A stretch of 64,000 nucleotides of DNA from Pseudanabaena mucicola FACHB-723 (GCF_014696385.1 NZ_JACJQB010000001.1:62001-126000); one strand, 5' to 3'. Counted from the stretch's first letter, positions 1-8,752 are shown. Notes: generated by a model not told the origin, from the sequence alone. Translations and numbers: made by a program.

Positions 1-150
1 TGGTTTGCCTATGGCGAATATCAAAAATCGATTGATGCTTATCAAAAAGCATTGTTAATCTATCAACAGTTGGATGACCGTGATGCAGCAATACAATTAA
101 CATCCGAAATTAAAAAGGTCACAGATACTCTTGTCAATAAGAAGAGTTAA
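1..150 (+). CDS. C-terminal end of a TPR-repeat protein (5' partial)
   Basis: The first 49 codons of the window are open in frame 1 and end at TAA (148-150). The peptide contains a GEYQKSIDAYQKALLIYQQL pattern, which is the A/B helix pattern of a tetratricopeptide repeat of the kind followed by a short linker in TPR_12-type arrays. Only the last repeat and a lysine-rich tail are visible, so the function of the full protein cannot be stated. TPR arrays generally act as protein-interaction scaffolds. No terminator hairpin follows it directly before the tRNA promoter. Confidence 0.6.
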   Translation, partial: WFAYGEYQKSIDAYQKALLIYQQLDDRDAAIQLTSEIKKVTDTLVNKKS

Positions 151-307
151 CCCCAGACTTTGTAGGGACATACTACAGCAACACGATTTTTACTAATGAG
201 AGCAGAAATCCAAGGTGCAAGTGGTGGTGCGAAGAGATATCAGAAATTCAGTACATGCTTTCTCCTGTTTCACTATTTTTGTCTGACCTATCAGCCAGTA
301 ATAATGC

Positions 308-313
308 TATAAT
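308..313 (+). promoter_or_regulatory. -10 box of the tRNA-Thr gene
   Basis: A perfect TATAAT lies 18 nt before the first base of the tRNA, the right distance for a transcription start near position 320. No good -35 hexamer is seen at 16-18 nt upstream, so the assignment rests on the -10 box and its position. Confidence 0.45.
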
Positions 314-331
314 TGCATTCGCTAAATTATT

Positions 332-403
332 GCCGATGTAGCACAGGGGTAGTGCAGCTGATTCGTAATCAGCAGGCCGTGAGTTCAAATCTCATCATCG
401 GCT
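332..403 (+). tRNA. tRNA-Thr (anticodon CGT)
   Basis: The sequence folds as a 72-nt cloverleaf. The acceptor stem GCCGATG pairs with CATCGGC and is followed by discriminator T. A D-arm GCAC/GTGC encloses the AGGGGTA loop. The anticodon stem GCTGA/TCAGC has loop TTCGTAA, giving anticodon CGT (reads ACG, Thr). The T-arm GTGAG/CTCAT has loop TTCAAAT. The 3' CCA is not encoded. It is transcribed towards ssb, with a shared hairpin between the two convergent genes. Confidence 0.95.
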
Positions 404-409
404 TATAGA

Positions 410-452
410 AAAAAAGAGGGAGGAATCACTTTGCGATTCCTCCCTCTTTTTT
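410..452. terminator. bidirectional terminator between tRNA-Thr and ssb
   Basis: An 18-bp perfect inverted repeat (410-427 and 435-452) with a 7-nt loop. The GC-rich stem is flanked by an A-run on the left and a T-run on the right, so it can work as a rho-independent terminator on both strands for the convergent tRNA and ssb. Confidence 0.85.
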
Positions 453-459
453 GTTGGGC

Positions 460-918
460 TTAGAACGGAATATCGTCGTAGTCAGGAGCATCATTAATCG
501 GTGGTGCTACAGGTGGGGCATAGCTAGCCATCGGCACGACATTACTGGGGGTAGGATTGCTTGCTGCTGGTTTGTTACGGGGAGCAGATGTCGAAGCGCT
601 AACGGCCATGCTGCTGCCACTACCCAAACTATGAATACGTTGGGCGATTAACTCAGTACGTTTTTCTTTGTAAGTACCACGATCGACTGTATCAAGGCGT
701 AAGCGACCTTCCACAACAACTTGATCGCCTTTATGGTATTTCTCAACAATCTCGTCCGCCAAATTATTCCAGCCTACAACCTTAATCCGATAGGGGGCAT
801 CTTCGGCACGTCCGCCTGCAAATTGTACAAGAAATGAAGCGATCGAGCTTTGGTTATCGGGAGTACGGCGCAGCTCAGGATCGCTAAGCAATTCTGCCAT
901 CAGGACTATAGAGTTCAT
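460..918 (-). CDS. ssb: single-stranded DNA-binding protein
   Basis: This 152-residue protein binds single-stranded DNA during replication, repair and recombination. The N-terminal part to about residue 105 reads as a cyanobacterial SSB OB fold (MNSIVLMAELLSDPELR start, then the VVGWNNLADEI and VVVEGRLRLDT strands). A low-complexity linker follows, and the acidic tip DYDDIPF is the canonical SSB-Ct that recruits partner proteins. The tail shows that the gene is complete. Its last residues are closely matched by the C-terminus of the helicase encoded at 19396-22776. Confidence 0.95.
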   Translation of the reverse strand: MNSIVLMAELLSDPELRRTPDNQSSIASFLVQFAGGRAEDAPYRIKVVGWNNLADEIVEKYHKGDQVVVEGRLRLDTVDRGTYKEKRTELIAQRIHSLGSGSSMAVSASTSAPRNKPAASNPTPSNVVPMASYAPPVAPPINDAPDYDDIPF

Positions 919-1096
919 AGGAAAGTTATCAAAAGCTTATGGCTTATTTTAATTAGCCATCATATCGCGATCGCAAAGTAATCATCGCAAAAACTGTAAA
1001 GACTATACAAAATCTTGAGTGCAATAGTTTGCGTCAGCATGTATACTTTTGCTGATTATCAAGCTGCTAGTCTGCAATAGTATTAGTCCAGTACAT

Positions 1097-1681
1097 ATGC
1101 TGACCGTCAATGCAATCATCATTAGTGCCATCATCCTTGATGTTGGGATTCAGTCCGTGATTATCGACAGAATATTTCGAGCTAAACAAAGTAACAGACG
1201 GCGGGAAGAAGTGGAAGAAGAAAACCTCACTCGCTATGAGTCCAACACATCTAGCGATCAACCAAAAGGCTGGGAATTTAAGATCCTGCGTACTAGTAGT
1301 GGTGGCTTTCGTAATCGCAAAGTTTTAAATCGTGTTTGTGCCGAAGAGTCTCAGTCAGGCTGGATTTTATTAGAAAAACTTGATAACCATCGATTACGGT
1401 TCCGTCGCCCTATCAGCGCTCGTGAACGCGATCATCAAGCCAAGATTGATCCCTATCGTTCTCACTATGGCATTTCCGAATCGGTGGAGACTTGGACAAC
1501 AATTTTGGTGATCTTGGCAATCATGAGTGGAGCTGCCGTTTTTGGGTTTACGGCGATTAATCAGTTCTTTGGAGATTGGCAAGTTCGCTCTATTCCAAAT
1601 GCTCCTAGCTCCAAAGATAATGAAATTCGTAAGCCTCCTGCTAGCCCTGCATCTAAACCAACAGCTTCTCCAAACACATAA
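1097..1681 (+). CDS. conserved cyanobacterial membrane protein, function unknown
   Basis: From the ATG at 1097 the product has 194 residues. A TTG at 1049 would add 16 residues but has no support. A hydrophobic N-terminal helix (MLTVNAIIISAIILDVGIQ) is followed by a charged stretch, then a soluble core with GWEFKILRTSSGGFRN and GWILLEKLDNHRLRFRRP. A second membrane helix (WTTILVILAIMSGAAVFGF) and a Pro/Ser-rich tail follow. The 'GWEFKILR...GW.LLEK.D..RLRF.RP' pattern is familiar from unnamed cyanobacterial proteins, and I know of no assigned role. It lies 9 nt upstream of the oxidoreductase gene, so the two may be cotranscribed. Confidence 0.6.
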   Translation: MLTVNAIIISAIILDVGIQSVIIDRIFRAKQSNRRREEVEEENLTRYESNTSSDQPKGWEFKILRTSSGGFRNRKVLNRVCAEESQSGWILLEKLDNHRLRFRRPISARERDHQAKIDPYRSHYGISESVETWTTILVILAIMSGAAVFGFTAINQFFGDWQVRSIPNAPSSKDNEIRKPPASPASKPTASPNT

Positions 1682-1690
1682 AATACAGAC

Positions 1691-2698
1691 ATGAAAGCAA
1701 TTGTAATGACCGCCGCAGGCAATGCCGATGTCCTACAAATGGCAGATCTGCCAGAACCCACGATTCAATCCCCCACAGAAATTTTAGTGCGCCTCAAAGC
1801 CGCAGGTATCAATCCAATTGATACAAAACTGCGTAGCCGTGGCACATTCCAGCCCGACAGCCTGCCATCGATTCTCGGCTGTGATGGTGCTGGCATTGTG
1901 GAGGCAATTGGTGCGGAGGTGACCAAATTTAAGGTTGGCGATCATGTCTATTTTTGTAATGGGGGCTTAGGTTTGCATCAGGGCAACTATGCGGAACTAA
2001 CTACTATTGACGAAAAATTCGCCGCCCATAAGCCCAAATCTCTCAGTTTTGAAGAAGCCGCCGCCGCTCCTTTAGTTTTGTTAACTGCATGGGAAGCTCT
2101 CTATGATCGGGGCAATTTACAACTATCAACACAATCATCAGCAAATGTGTTAATTCATGCAGGTGCTGGTGGTGTTGGGCATGTGGCAATCCAGCTAGCT
2201 AAGCTGAGAGGTGCAAATGTCTGCACGACCGTTGGCTCTGAGGCTAAAGCCAGATTTGTAAGGGGTTTGGGTGCAGATCTGCCGATCGCCTATAAGCAAA
2301 CTGATTTTGTAAAGGCATCTCTCGACTGGACAAATGGCGAAGGAGTTGACCTTGCCTTTGATACCGTCGGTGGCAGCTTAATCGAGCAGACTTTTCCTGC
2401 GGTAAGAGTTTATGGCGATCTGGTGACGATTTTAGAGCCACCTGTGGATATTAGTTGGAAGGTTGCCCGTACTCGCAATTTACGTTTTAGCATGGAGCTA
2501 ATGTTAACGCCGATGCTGCTGCAAAATACGGTCTTACAAATTAAGCAAGCTCATATCTTGAGTGAATGTGCAGCATTATTTGATTCAAGCAAGTTGAAGA
2601 TTCATGTGAGTGATATATTCCCTCTTTCCGAAGTGGCAAAAGCTCATCAATTATTAGAAAGTAGCTCGATGACAGGCAAAATTGCGATCGCAATTTAA
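1691..2698 (+). CDS. zinc-independent quinone oxidoreductase-type MDR dehydrogenase
   Basis: This 335-residue protein belongs to the medium-chain dehydrogenase/reductase superfamily, quinone oxidoreductase (zeta-crystallin) branch, and probably reduces quinones or enones with NADPH. The N-terminal GroES-like domain has GINPIDTKLR and GCDGAGIVEAIG. The Rossmann domain has the nucleotide-binding motif HAGAGGVGHVAIQLA at about residues 154-168. No structural-zinc cysteine cluster is visible, as expected for this branch. The substrate cannot be read from sequence. A hairpin ends the gene. Confidence 0.85.
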   Translation: MKAIVMTAAGNADVLQMADLPEPTIQSPTEILVRLKAAGINPIDTKLRSRGTFQPDSLPSILGCDGAGIVEAIGAEVTKFKVGDHVYFCNGGLGLHQGNYAELTTIDEKFAAHKPKSLSFEEAAAAPLVLLTAWEALYDRGNLQLSTQSSANVLIHAGAGGVGHVAIQLAKLRGANVCTTVGSEAKARFVRGLGADLPIAYKQTDFVKASLDWTNGEGVDLAFDTVGGSLIEQTFPAVRVYGDLVTILEPPVDISWKVARTRNLRFSMELMLTPMLLQNTVLQIKQAHILSECAALFDSSKLKIHVSDIFPLSEVAKAHQLLESSSMTGKIAIAI

Positions 2699-2709
2699 CG
2701 TTCTACATA

Positions 2710-2740
2710 AATAAGGGAGGTGCGAAGCACCTCCCTTATT
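2710..2740. terminator. bidirectional terminator between MDR gene and Crp-family gene
   Basis: A 14-bp perfect inverted repeat (2710-2723 / 2727-2740) with a GAA loop and T-run. It lies between two convergent stop codons. Confidence 0.8.
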
Positions 2741-2742
2741 TT

Positions 2743-3426
2743 TTATCGAAATGTTGCCAACTGCGACATTTGCTTTTCGTTGGTTATAGTCATGACTTGA
2801 TGCTTTGTGTTGATATCGACCCAATTCTTTTCCTTGAGCTTGTCTAACACCTTGGCAGTATCTTCAGGACTCACCTCGGATAGGTCAGCAATATCCGCTA
2901 CAGGAATATTAAAAATATTAATCCCTGCTTCATTTTTGTTGCCATAGGTATTTGCTAAGCCTAGCAAAACCGAAGCAATCCTTACCGCAGGGACTTGTTG
3001 GCGCAACTGAGTGCGCTGGTTCGCTTTGCGTAAACGTCGCACCATCAGTTGCAACATGCGATGGTGTATTTGCGGATCTTTAAAAAGAAACTCCAGAAAC
3101 TTTTGGGCAGGAACACTCAGCACCCGTACTGGCGTAAAGGCAATCACATCAGTCGAGCGTGGTGACTCGTCAAGAATTGCCATCTCACCAAAAAAGTCGC
3201 CGTTACCTAACACAGCAAGGGTGGTTGCCTCTTGATTTCGCAAAAATCTGACCTTTACCCAGCCAGACAGAATAAAGTAAACCGCATTACCCCAAGCATC
3301 TTCCATCAGTACAGCCCGTCCCGCAGGATAGTCTCGCTCTGCGGACTCAGCCAGTAGCCATTCCAAGGTTTCGTGGCTTGCCGCCTCGAAGAGTGGAAAT
3401 ATGCTTTTGAAGGTATCCGTCTGCAT
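2743..3426 (-). CDS. Crp/Fnr-family transcriptional regulator
   Basis: This 227-residue protein has an N-terminal cyclic-nucleotide-binding beta roll (about 1-125), a long dimerisation helix and a C-terminal winged HTH (about 145-220). The phosphate-binding cassette reads GEMAILDESPRST (GE at 80-81, PRST at 89-92). The Arg-Ser pair is the one that contacts cAMP in E. coli CRP, so cyclic-nucleotide binding is plausible. The HTH segment VADIADLSEVSPEDTAKVLDKL is divergent, so target sites cannot be predicted. It is a single gene, convergent with the oxidoreductase and codirectional with fabI upstream. Confidence 0.85.
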   Translation of the reverse strand: MQTDTFKSIFPLFEAASHETLEWLLAESAERDYPAGRAVLMEDAWGNAVYFILSGWVKVRFLRNQEATTLAVLGNGDFFGEMAILDESPRSTDVIAFTPVRVLSVPAQKFLEFLFKDPQIHHRMLQLMVRRLRKANQRTQLRQQVPAVRIASVLLGLANTYGNKNEAGINIFNIPVADIADLSEVSPEDTAKVLDKLKEKNWVDINTKHQVMTITNEKQMSQLATFR

Positions 3427-3499
3427 AGAAATTTGTTAAGGAATAGTTTTTGCGATCGCAGAATTTAAGCGAAATCAAGATACTAGCTTGAGGATGCAA

Positions 3500-4285
3500 T
3501 TAAGCACCCATTACTTCATAGCCAGCGTCAACATAAATAATTTGACCAGTAACCGCACTAGAAAGATCACTACCCAAGAAAGTTGCCACATTACCCACAT
3601 CATCAGGGGTGACTAAACGGCGCAAAGGTGCAGTTTCTTCGTAGTGGTGCAACATTTTATGGAAGTCACCAATCGCCGCAGAGGCAAGGGTACGAATTGG
3701 TCCCGCCGAAATAGCATTAACCCGAATATTGTCAGGCCCCATATCAGAGGCGAGGTAACGCACGTTCATTTCCAAAGCTGCTTTCGCAATACCCATAACA
3801 TTGTAGTTAGGTACAACTTTTGCGCCGCCAATATAGCTGAGGGTGATCACACTACCGCCATCTTTCATCAGAGGTTTGGCAGCGCGACACAGATGGATCA
3901 AAGAATAAGCACTGACATCAAGGGCGAGTTGAAAGCCTGAGCGGGAAATATCAGTGAAGTTTCCCGATAGGTCTTCTTTATTGGCAAAGGCAAGACAATG
4001 CACCAAAATATCAATCTTGTCCCATTTCTCGGCAACCGAGGTAAATAATGAGTCAACCTGCGCGTCATCTTGCACATTGCAAGGCAATAGAAAATCTGGC
4101 GATAAAGGATCAGTCAACTCCGCAACTTTACCTTTGTTGCGATCGCGATCGTCTGGCAAGTAAGTAACACCAAGGTTAGCACCAGCCTGATGCAGCTTTT
4201 GGGCAATACCCCAAGCGATCGAGCGATTGTTGGCAATCCCAGTCACAAGAGCAGTTTTCCCACTCAGATCTAACAAACCCGTCAT
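3500..4285 (-). CDS. fabI: enoyl-[acyl-carrier-protein] reductase (NADH)
   Basis: FabI carries out the last reduction of each fatty-acid elongation cycle, turning trans-2-enoyl-ACP into acyl-ACP. The 261-residue length is typical. The signature is clear: N-terminal GKTALVTGIANNRSIAWGIA with the FabI-specific glycine pattern, and the catalytic Tyr151, Tyr161 and Lys168 in LSYIGGAKVVPNYNVMGIAK (equivalent to Y146/Y156/K163 of E. coli). The motif SAGPIRTLA follows. It is an SDR-fold cytosolic tetramer by family knowledge. Confidence 0.97.
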   Translation of the reverse strand: MTGLLDLSGKTALVTGIANNRSIAWGIAQKLHQAGANLGVTYLPDDRDRNKGKVAELTDPLSPDFLLPCNVQDDAQVDSLFTSVAEKWDKIDILVHCLAFANKEDLSGNFTDISRSGFQLALDVSAYSLIHLCRAAKPLMKDGGSVITLSYIGGAKVVPNYNVMGIAKAALEMNVRYLASDMGPDNIRVNAISAGPIRTLASAAIGDFHKMLHHYEETAPLRRLVTPDDVGNVATFLGSDLSSAVTGQIIYVDAGYEVMGA

Positions 4286-4331
4286 GTATATTTCCTAACG
4301 TGAACCCAAAGTAATTAAGAATAAGCTTACA

Positions 4332-4607
4332 TTAAAAGCCCATACCCGCGCTTGCTGCCAATGGAGCGAGAGCGCGTTGTAAAAAACTCAGGGCTAAGAA
4401 GGCAAGCATTGGCGAAAAGTCCATACCACCGAGAGGCGGAATGATAGAACGAAATAAATTGAGATAGGGATCGGTAACTTGGCTAAGAGCCGCGAAGGGT
4501 TGGTTATACCATTCGATATTTGGGAACCAAGTTAGAAGAACACGAATGAATAGTAAACCAAGATAAATCGAGATAAATGAGCTGAATGTGCCAAGAATAA
4601 CTGCCAT
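4332..4607 (-). CDS. YggT family protein (Ycf19-like)
   Basis: A 91-residue integral membrane protein of the YggT/Ycf19 family, which is linked to chloroplast/cyanobacterial membrane organisation and cell-shape or nucleoid partitioning phenotypes. The hallmark is IRVLLTWFPNIEWYNQPFAALSQVTDPYLN followed by LFRSIIPPLGGMDFSPMLAF, between two hydrophobic helices. The start was placed at MAVILGTFSSF because the family begins there. An upstream in-frame ATG at 4676 would add 23 residues that do not resemble the family. The next gene upstream (4700) runs in the same direction, so the two may be cotranscribed. Confidence 0.85.
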   Translation of the reverse strand: MAVILGTFSSFISIYLGLLFIRVLLTWFPNIEWYNQPFAALSQVTDPYLNLFRSIIPPLGGMDFSPMLAFLALSFLQRALAPLAASAGMGF

Positions 4608-4699
4608 AGTGATGTTTTGGGGCTTATAGAGCAATTGAGAAAAATTAAAAATAGCTACAATCATTCTACTAAACACAGCAGAAATAATGCTTTAAGTAA

Positions 4700-5017
4700 T
4701 TACTGATCCGAATTAATACTCATGTCTCGCAAAGACTCCGCCGATGTTGGTTTACGACCATTTTTACCCTCAGTCATCGCCAGTTCTTGGCTGACCGAAT
4801 CAATCGCCGCGTTAAGTTGTGCGATTTTCTTTTCGAGATTGCGGCGGGCAAATTCACTAGAAGTCGGTGACTTATCAAGGATCTGATCGCCATCCAATTG
4901 GAGGATTGTCTCGTCTTCTGGCTCAGTGAGCTTAATTGCCACCAATGCGCCAACCACGCCGCCAACAGCAGCACCGAAGAGAAACCCTCCCCAAAAATTA
5001 CCTGAATTATCTGCCAT
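4700..5017 (-). CDS. small membrane-anchored protein with glycine-zipper helix
   Basis: This 105-residue protein begins with NFWGGFLFGAAVGGVVGALVAIKL, a glycine-rich single membrane helix of the YtxH-like type. A soluble, charged region follows with a predicted coiled coil (RRNLEKKIAQLNAAIDSVSQEL). Such proteins are common in cyanobacteria, with no settled function. It lies 24 nt upstream of the longest possible YggT start and probably shares its transcript. Confidence 0.65.
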   Translation of the reverse strand: MADNSGNFWGGFLFGAAVGGVVGALVAIKLTEPEDETILQLDGDQILDKSPTSSEFARRNLEKKIAQLNAAIDSVSQELAMTEGKNGRKPTSAESLRDMSINSDQ

Positions 5018-5095
5018 AGCTTTGCCTTAACGCTCTCGACAACCTTGAAATATTACTAAATCACGTTATCGCGTTTTCCAATCTAATAAAGTATG

Positions 5096-5130
5096 GGATG
5101 ATTTCCCCGCCGAATGTGGGGAAATCATCC
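5096..5130. repeat. 13-bp perfect inverted repeat
   Basis: GGATGATTTCCCC and its exact complement surround a 9-nt loop. It lies downstream of the DUF928 gene and upstream of the next minus-strand gene, so it could end the DUF928 transcript. No T-run follows on the minus strand, so terminator function is uncertain. Confidence 0.5.
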
Positions 5131-5237
5131 TTTGCACCTTGATTACTGGAAAAGCAGATTAATCAATGATTTAGCAGTAAGAATTTTGGCACATCATATC
5201 ATTTTGGCTTGCGTTAAAGCCCAAAATCTGGGCAGCA

Positions 5238-6041
5238 CTAGCGGCTAGTTCTTGCCTGTAATGCGATCGCGATCGCAGTTTTGCTTTGGTCTAACTTTGC
5301 GATCAGCTTATCAAGACTATTGGGTTGCCCTGCACTAAAGGCAATATTATTTTTCAAACCTAGCTGCAATAGTTCTGACCGTTCGTTAATCGCCACCTTG
5401 TCTTCAGGGTTAGCGGATAGCCAACTGGTATAGCTGTCAATTGCGTCATACCAATATTTATTCTGGGCGTAAATTCTGGCTTTTTCAAGGCTGCTACTAG
5501 CCTTGGCGATCGCCTTAGAGACTTCAGGATCTGAATCAAGGCGCACCAAGGCAATCACATTAGTATCATCCACTACGCCATTAGCCGCAAAAGACAAGCG
5601 TAGTTGCCAACGCTGTACCTTGCCTTCCACTAGTGCAGGTGCATTTTCAGGCAATGTAAACTTGTAAAGCCCTTCGCCACTTGACTCTCCACGGGCGGTA
5701 AAAACTGCCTTAGATGATGTTTCATTACCATTACGCAAGATGAAGGTTAGTTTTGGCAATTCCTTAGAGTTAGCAGAATTGGGAGCAACGTACCAATAGA
5801 ATGTGGGGCGATCGCTAAGGGTTTTTGCTCCATCTTCAGGAACTAACACTGTCACGGAGGGTAATCCATCAGCATTACCTCTGGTTGCACCACCTGTACC
5901 CGCAGCTTTGGATATTCCTAAACCATATTGCGCCATTGCTACAGGGGTAAATGTAAATAAACCGAATCCAGTAGTTAAGCAAAGCGCACTTAAAGTAACT
6001 ATCTTTTTGATGCTAGGTTTCCTTAAAATCATCATCTTCAT
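5238..6041 (-). CDS. DUF928 domain-containing exported protein
   Basis: A 267-residue protein with an N-terminal signal peptide (basic MKMMILRKPSIKK, hydrophobic core, AMA-Q cleavage site near residue 37). A DUF928-type domain follows, with VLVPEDGAKTLSDRPTFYWYV, then LPKLTFILRN and LYKFTLPENAPALVEG. The C-terminal part (SLEKARIYAQNKYWYDAIDSY) looks helical and TPR-like, as is usual in this cyanobacterial family. It is probably periplasmic, and its function is unknown. There is a long gene-free stretch upstream. Confidence 0.8.
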   Translation of the reverse strand: MKMMILRKPSIKKIVTLSALCLTTGFGLFTFTPVAMAQYGLGISKAAGTGGATRGNADGLPSVTVLVPEDGAKTLSDRPTFYWYVAPNSANSKELPKLTFILRNGNETSSKAVFTARGESSGEGLYKFTLPENAPALVEGKVQRWQLRLSFAANGVVDDTNVIALVRLDSDPEVSKAIAKASSSLEKARIYAQNKYWYDAIDSYTSWLSANPEDKVAINERSELLQLGLKNNIAFSAGQPNSLDKLIAKLDQSKTAIAIALQARTSR

Positions 6042-7186
6042 CCCACTAATTGCTAAAGCCTATATGGACTTGAGTCGAATACTGTTGTTAACAAGTTCCC
6101 ATGTCACAACAATCTTTATACATCTTTATATATTTCCCTGACTCATCACATTAATACTCTTTATTAATATGTTTAAGTTTTCGTCAATAATTTTTTGTTG
6201 CGTCTTCCCCCAACTGGATGATTTTTTATCTAGCATTAAAGATTATCAAAATTTGCGATCGCTGAAATGAAGCATTTGCGACAATTAATCATAAACCTAG
6301 TCGCTAGCATTTCATAGAGATGGGTGATGCCTTCAGAAATTTTCTTAATTAAAATTAAAGGTGAGCAATGCTACCCAAGGTGAATAATTAGTAGAACTCT
6401 TTACTTGATGTCGATATATATCGATATTACCTGAATTAACAAGGTGAAAGTTTAAATTTACTTACCATTACTGATTAGCCAAAGACATTAGTAAAGGGAA
6501 CCTCTGATTTAGTGCTTCCGTCTTTGAGTGGTAACCAGTTAGCAAAACAAGTAGAGCGATATTTAGTAATCCATTTTTGCAGTCAGTCTTCAGCAATATC
6601 GATCCAAAGCTTGTAATCAATTTTTCGTTGCTAATGGTGAATTTATTTGTTCAGGATTAAGGTTTCTATATATCTAAATGTTTCTAGGAAAAGTAATTGA
6701 GAACTAAGGTAATGAAGTCAGCAACCTTAGTCTAATTAGACTAATCAAATCTTAATTTAATTAGTACATACTTAACAGTTTAGTACAGATTCTAAATATA
6801 AAGGCTTTCTAATTATATTGATAACATTAGCCCAATTATCTCAAGTATCCCAAAACAACAAAATTAATGAGTGTAAATACCTATAAAAATCCTGCTCAAA
6901 TCTTTAGACAGATAGTAATACCCGCCCTTTGACTTTTTTGATTAGTTCGTAATAATATGTAACTCAAGACGCAAGAGAAAAAAAGGTTGATCATGTATTA
7001 TACAAATCAACTTTGAGTCAGCTTACATGTTGACACGGTAAATTTATAAAACTTAAAGATTGTGATTTTAATCTGTCAAGTTTATGGGCTTGAATTTTGA
7101 AGTAATCAGGTCTTCTTTACGTCATCAGCCTTCTGATCTTGGAGAAGCCATATAAAAAACGCTTAGTTTAAAAAATTAGGAGCGAT
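6042..7186. other. 1145-bp gene-free stretch between DUF928 gene and sigma factor
   Basis: AT-rich, with no credible coding region on either strand. It must hold divergent promoters for the DUF928 gene (minus) and the sigma factor (plus). A 14-nt palindrome TCGATATATATCGA lies near 6412. One HIP1 octamer occurs near 6257. An open stretch at about 6480-6620 has no start codon and was not called. I see no tRNA-like or riboswitch-like structure, but an unannotated regulatory RNA or long 5' leader is possible. Confidence 0.4.
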
Positions 7187-8197
7187 ATGTCTGAAGAACC
7201 ATTGACCCCAACCACACCAAAGACAGTGGATAGGCAAGCTACTAAGCAGGTCGGTCTGTCTGCTGACATGGTTCGCACGTATTTGCACGAAATCGGAAAA
7301 ATCCCCTTACTCAGTAATGAGGAAGAGATTATCTACGGTAAGCAAGTACAGCAGATGATGATGCTGTTTGAGGCGCAGGAAAAAATTGCCCAAAATAGCG
7401 ATCGCTTACCGACTGAGCAAGAGTGGGCTGAAGCGGTTGGTCTAGAGCCAGAGATTTTGCATAGCAATATCAAAGTTGGGACTAGAGCCAAACGCAAAAT
7501 GATTGAGGCTAATCTCCGTTTGGTTGTCTCAGTAGCAAAGAAGTATCAAAAGCGAAACCTAGAACTTCTTGATTTAGTGCAAGAAGGGACGTTGGGATTA
7601 GAGCGAGCAGTAGATAAGTTTGACCCAACTAAGGGCTTTAAGTTTTCCACCTATGCCTACTGGTGGATTCGTCAAGCAATTACGCGAGCAATTGCTCAGC
7701 AAGCAAGAACAATCCGTTTACCAGTGCATATTACGGAAAAGCTGAATAAGATCAAAAAAGCCCAGCGCCAACTTTCCCAAGAACTTGGTCGGGTTGCGAC
7801 GGTCGCCGAAATTGCCTTTGAGCTAAATATCAAAACGGATCAAGTGCGTGAATGTCTATCTCTATCGCGTCAGCCGATTTCCCTTGATTTACGCATTGGC
7901 GACAATCAAGACACGGAGCTTGCTGAATTGTTAGAAGATACAGGTCGCTCTCCTGATATCTATGTAGAACGTGAATCTTTGCGTACTGATCTGCAAAGCT
8001 TGTTGAAGGAGCTGCCCGAGAAGCAACGTCAGGTGATGATCTTGAGATATGGGCTAGAGGATGGACAAGAGATGTCCTTAGCCAGTATTAGTAAGCGGAT
8101 GGATCTGAGTCGTGAACAGGTCAGACAACTAGAGCGCCAAGCGATGGATTATCTTCGCAAGCGCAAAACCAGAATGCAGGAATACCTAGCTAGCTAA
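7187..8197 (+). CDS. group 2 RNA polymerase sigma factor (RpoD family)
   Basis: This 336-residue sigma-70 protein has region 1.2 (DMVRTYLHEIGKIPLLSNEEE, about 28-48) and region 2 with the -10-recognition helix (FDPTKGFKFSTYAYWWIRQAITRAI). It also has region 3 and region 4.2 (MSLASISKRMDLSREQVRQLERQAM). It lacks the long acidic N-terminal extension of the housekeeping SigA, which marks it as one of the non-essential group 2 factors that tune cyanobacterial responses to stress, light or nutrients. Region 4.2 has EQVRQLERQAM in place of the usual ERVRQIEREAL. I cannot assign SigB, C, D or E. Confidence 0.92.
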   Translation: MSEEPLTPTTPKTVDRQATKQVGLSADMVRTYLHEIGKIPLLSNEEEIIYGKQVQQMMMLFEAQEKIAQNSDRLPTEQEWAEAVGLEPEILHSNIKVGTRAKRKMIEANLRLVVSVAKKYQKRNLELLDLVQEGTLGLERAVDKFDPTKGFKFSTYAYWWIRQAITRAIAQQARTIRLPVHITEKLNKIKKAQRQLSQELGRVATVAEIAFELNIKTDQVRECLSLSRQPISLDLRIGDNQDTELAELLEDTGRSPDIYVERESLRTDLQSLLKELPEKQRQVMILRYGLEDGQEMSLASISKRMDLSREQVRQLERQAMDYLRKRKTRMQEYLAS

Positions 8198-8280
8198 GTA
8201 GTTCAGCATAAATAACCTTAAAACCCAGAAGTGGGCAACTCACGCTCTGATTTTTAAGGTTATTTATGTTTAGCTACTTA
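8197..8280. repeat. REP-like palindromic element, family B
   Basis: It begins AGTAGTTCAGCATAAATAA and ends TTATTTATGTTTAGCTACTTA, with the outer arms pairing over about 17 bp (CATAAATAACCTTAAAA / TTTTAAGGTTATTTATG). The same outline recurs at 31031-31132 and, less completely, at 59280-59362. It starts at the sigma-factor stop codon. Confidence 0.75.
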
Positions 8281-8329
8281 CAAACAAAAAATAAGGGTCG
8301 TGCTTAGCACGACCCTTATTTTTTGTTTG
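8281..8329. terminator. long perfect hairpin, probable terminator of the sigma-factor gene
   Basis: 23-bp perfect arms (8281-8303 / 8307-8329) with a TTA loop. The GC core is followed by TTATTTTTTG. It lies directly upstream of ndhM, so it would separate the two transcripts. Confidence 0.75.
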
Positions 8330-8401
8330 CATTTTGGGAATCCCTAAAAATTTGCAATAATCTAGAGTTAGATCTTCTAATACCTATCTAAATAAACCGC
8401 T

Positions 8402-8752
8402 ATGCCGCTCAAATCTACAACTCGCCATATTCAGATTTATGCCGCCATCGTTGAGGAGCAGAACGATGAGCTGATCGATAGCGAAAATACTTTGACTTTA
8501 GATGTTGATCCTGACAATGAGCTGAACTGGACAGACGGTGCGCTGCAAAAGGTATATCGTAAATTTGATGAACTTGTCGCCGATTACAAGGGTGCAGATT
8601 TGACAGATTATAATTTGCGTCGCATCGGCTCTGATTTGGAGCATTTTGTCCGATCGCTGTTACAGCAAGGTGAAGTCACCTACAACCTCAATCATCGCTC
8701 ACTGAACTACAGCATGGGCTTACCTCAGATTGTGAATACTGAAGCTCAATAG
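8402..8752 (+). CDS. ndhM: NAD(P)H-quinone oxidoreductase subunit M
   Basis: NdhM is a peripheral, oxygenic-photosynthesis-specific subunit of the thylakoid NDH-1 complex, which passes electrons from ferredoxin to plastoquinone in cyclic flow, respiration and CO2 uptake. The 116 residues match the family end to end: LKSTTRHIQIYAA at the start, LTLDVDPDNELNW, LQKVYRKFDELV, then YNLRRIGSDLEHFVRSLL and LNYSMGLPQ at the end. The ATG is preceded by a hairpin-terminated intergenic region, so it has its own promoter. This is one of the strongest markers that the host is a cyanobacterium. Confidence 0.96.
   Translation: MPLKSTTRHIQIYAAIVEEQNDELIDSENTLTLDVDPDNELNWTDGALQKVYRKFDELVADYKGADLTDYNLRRIGSDLEHFVRSLLQQGEVTYNLNHRSLNYSMGLPQIVNTEAQ

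Noticed and set aside
6480-6620. Open stretch in the gap before the sigma factor
   Set aside because: No start codon, only about 44 codons between stops, no family recognised.
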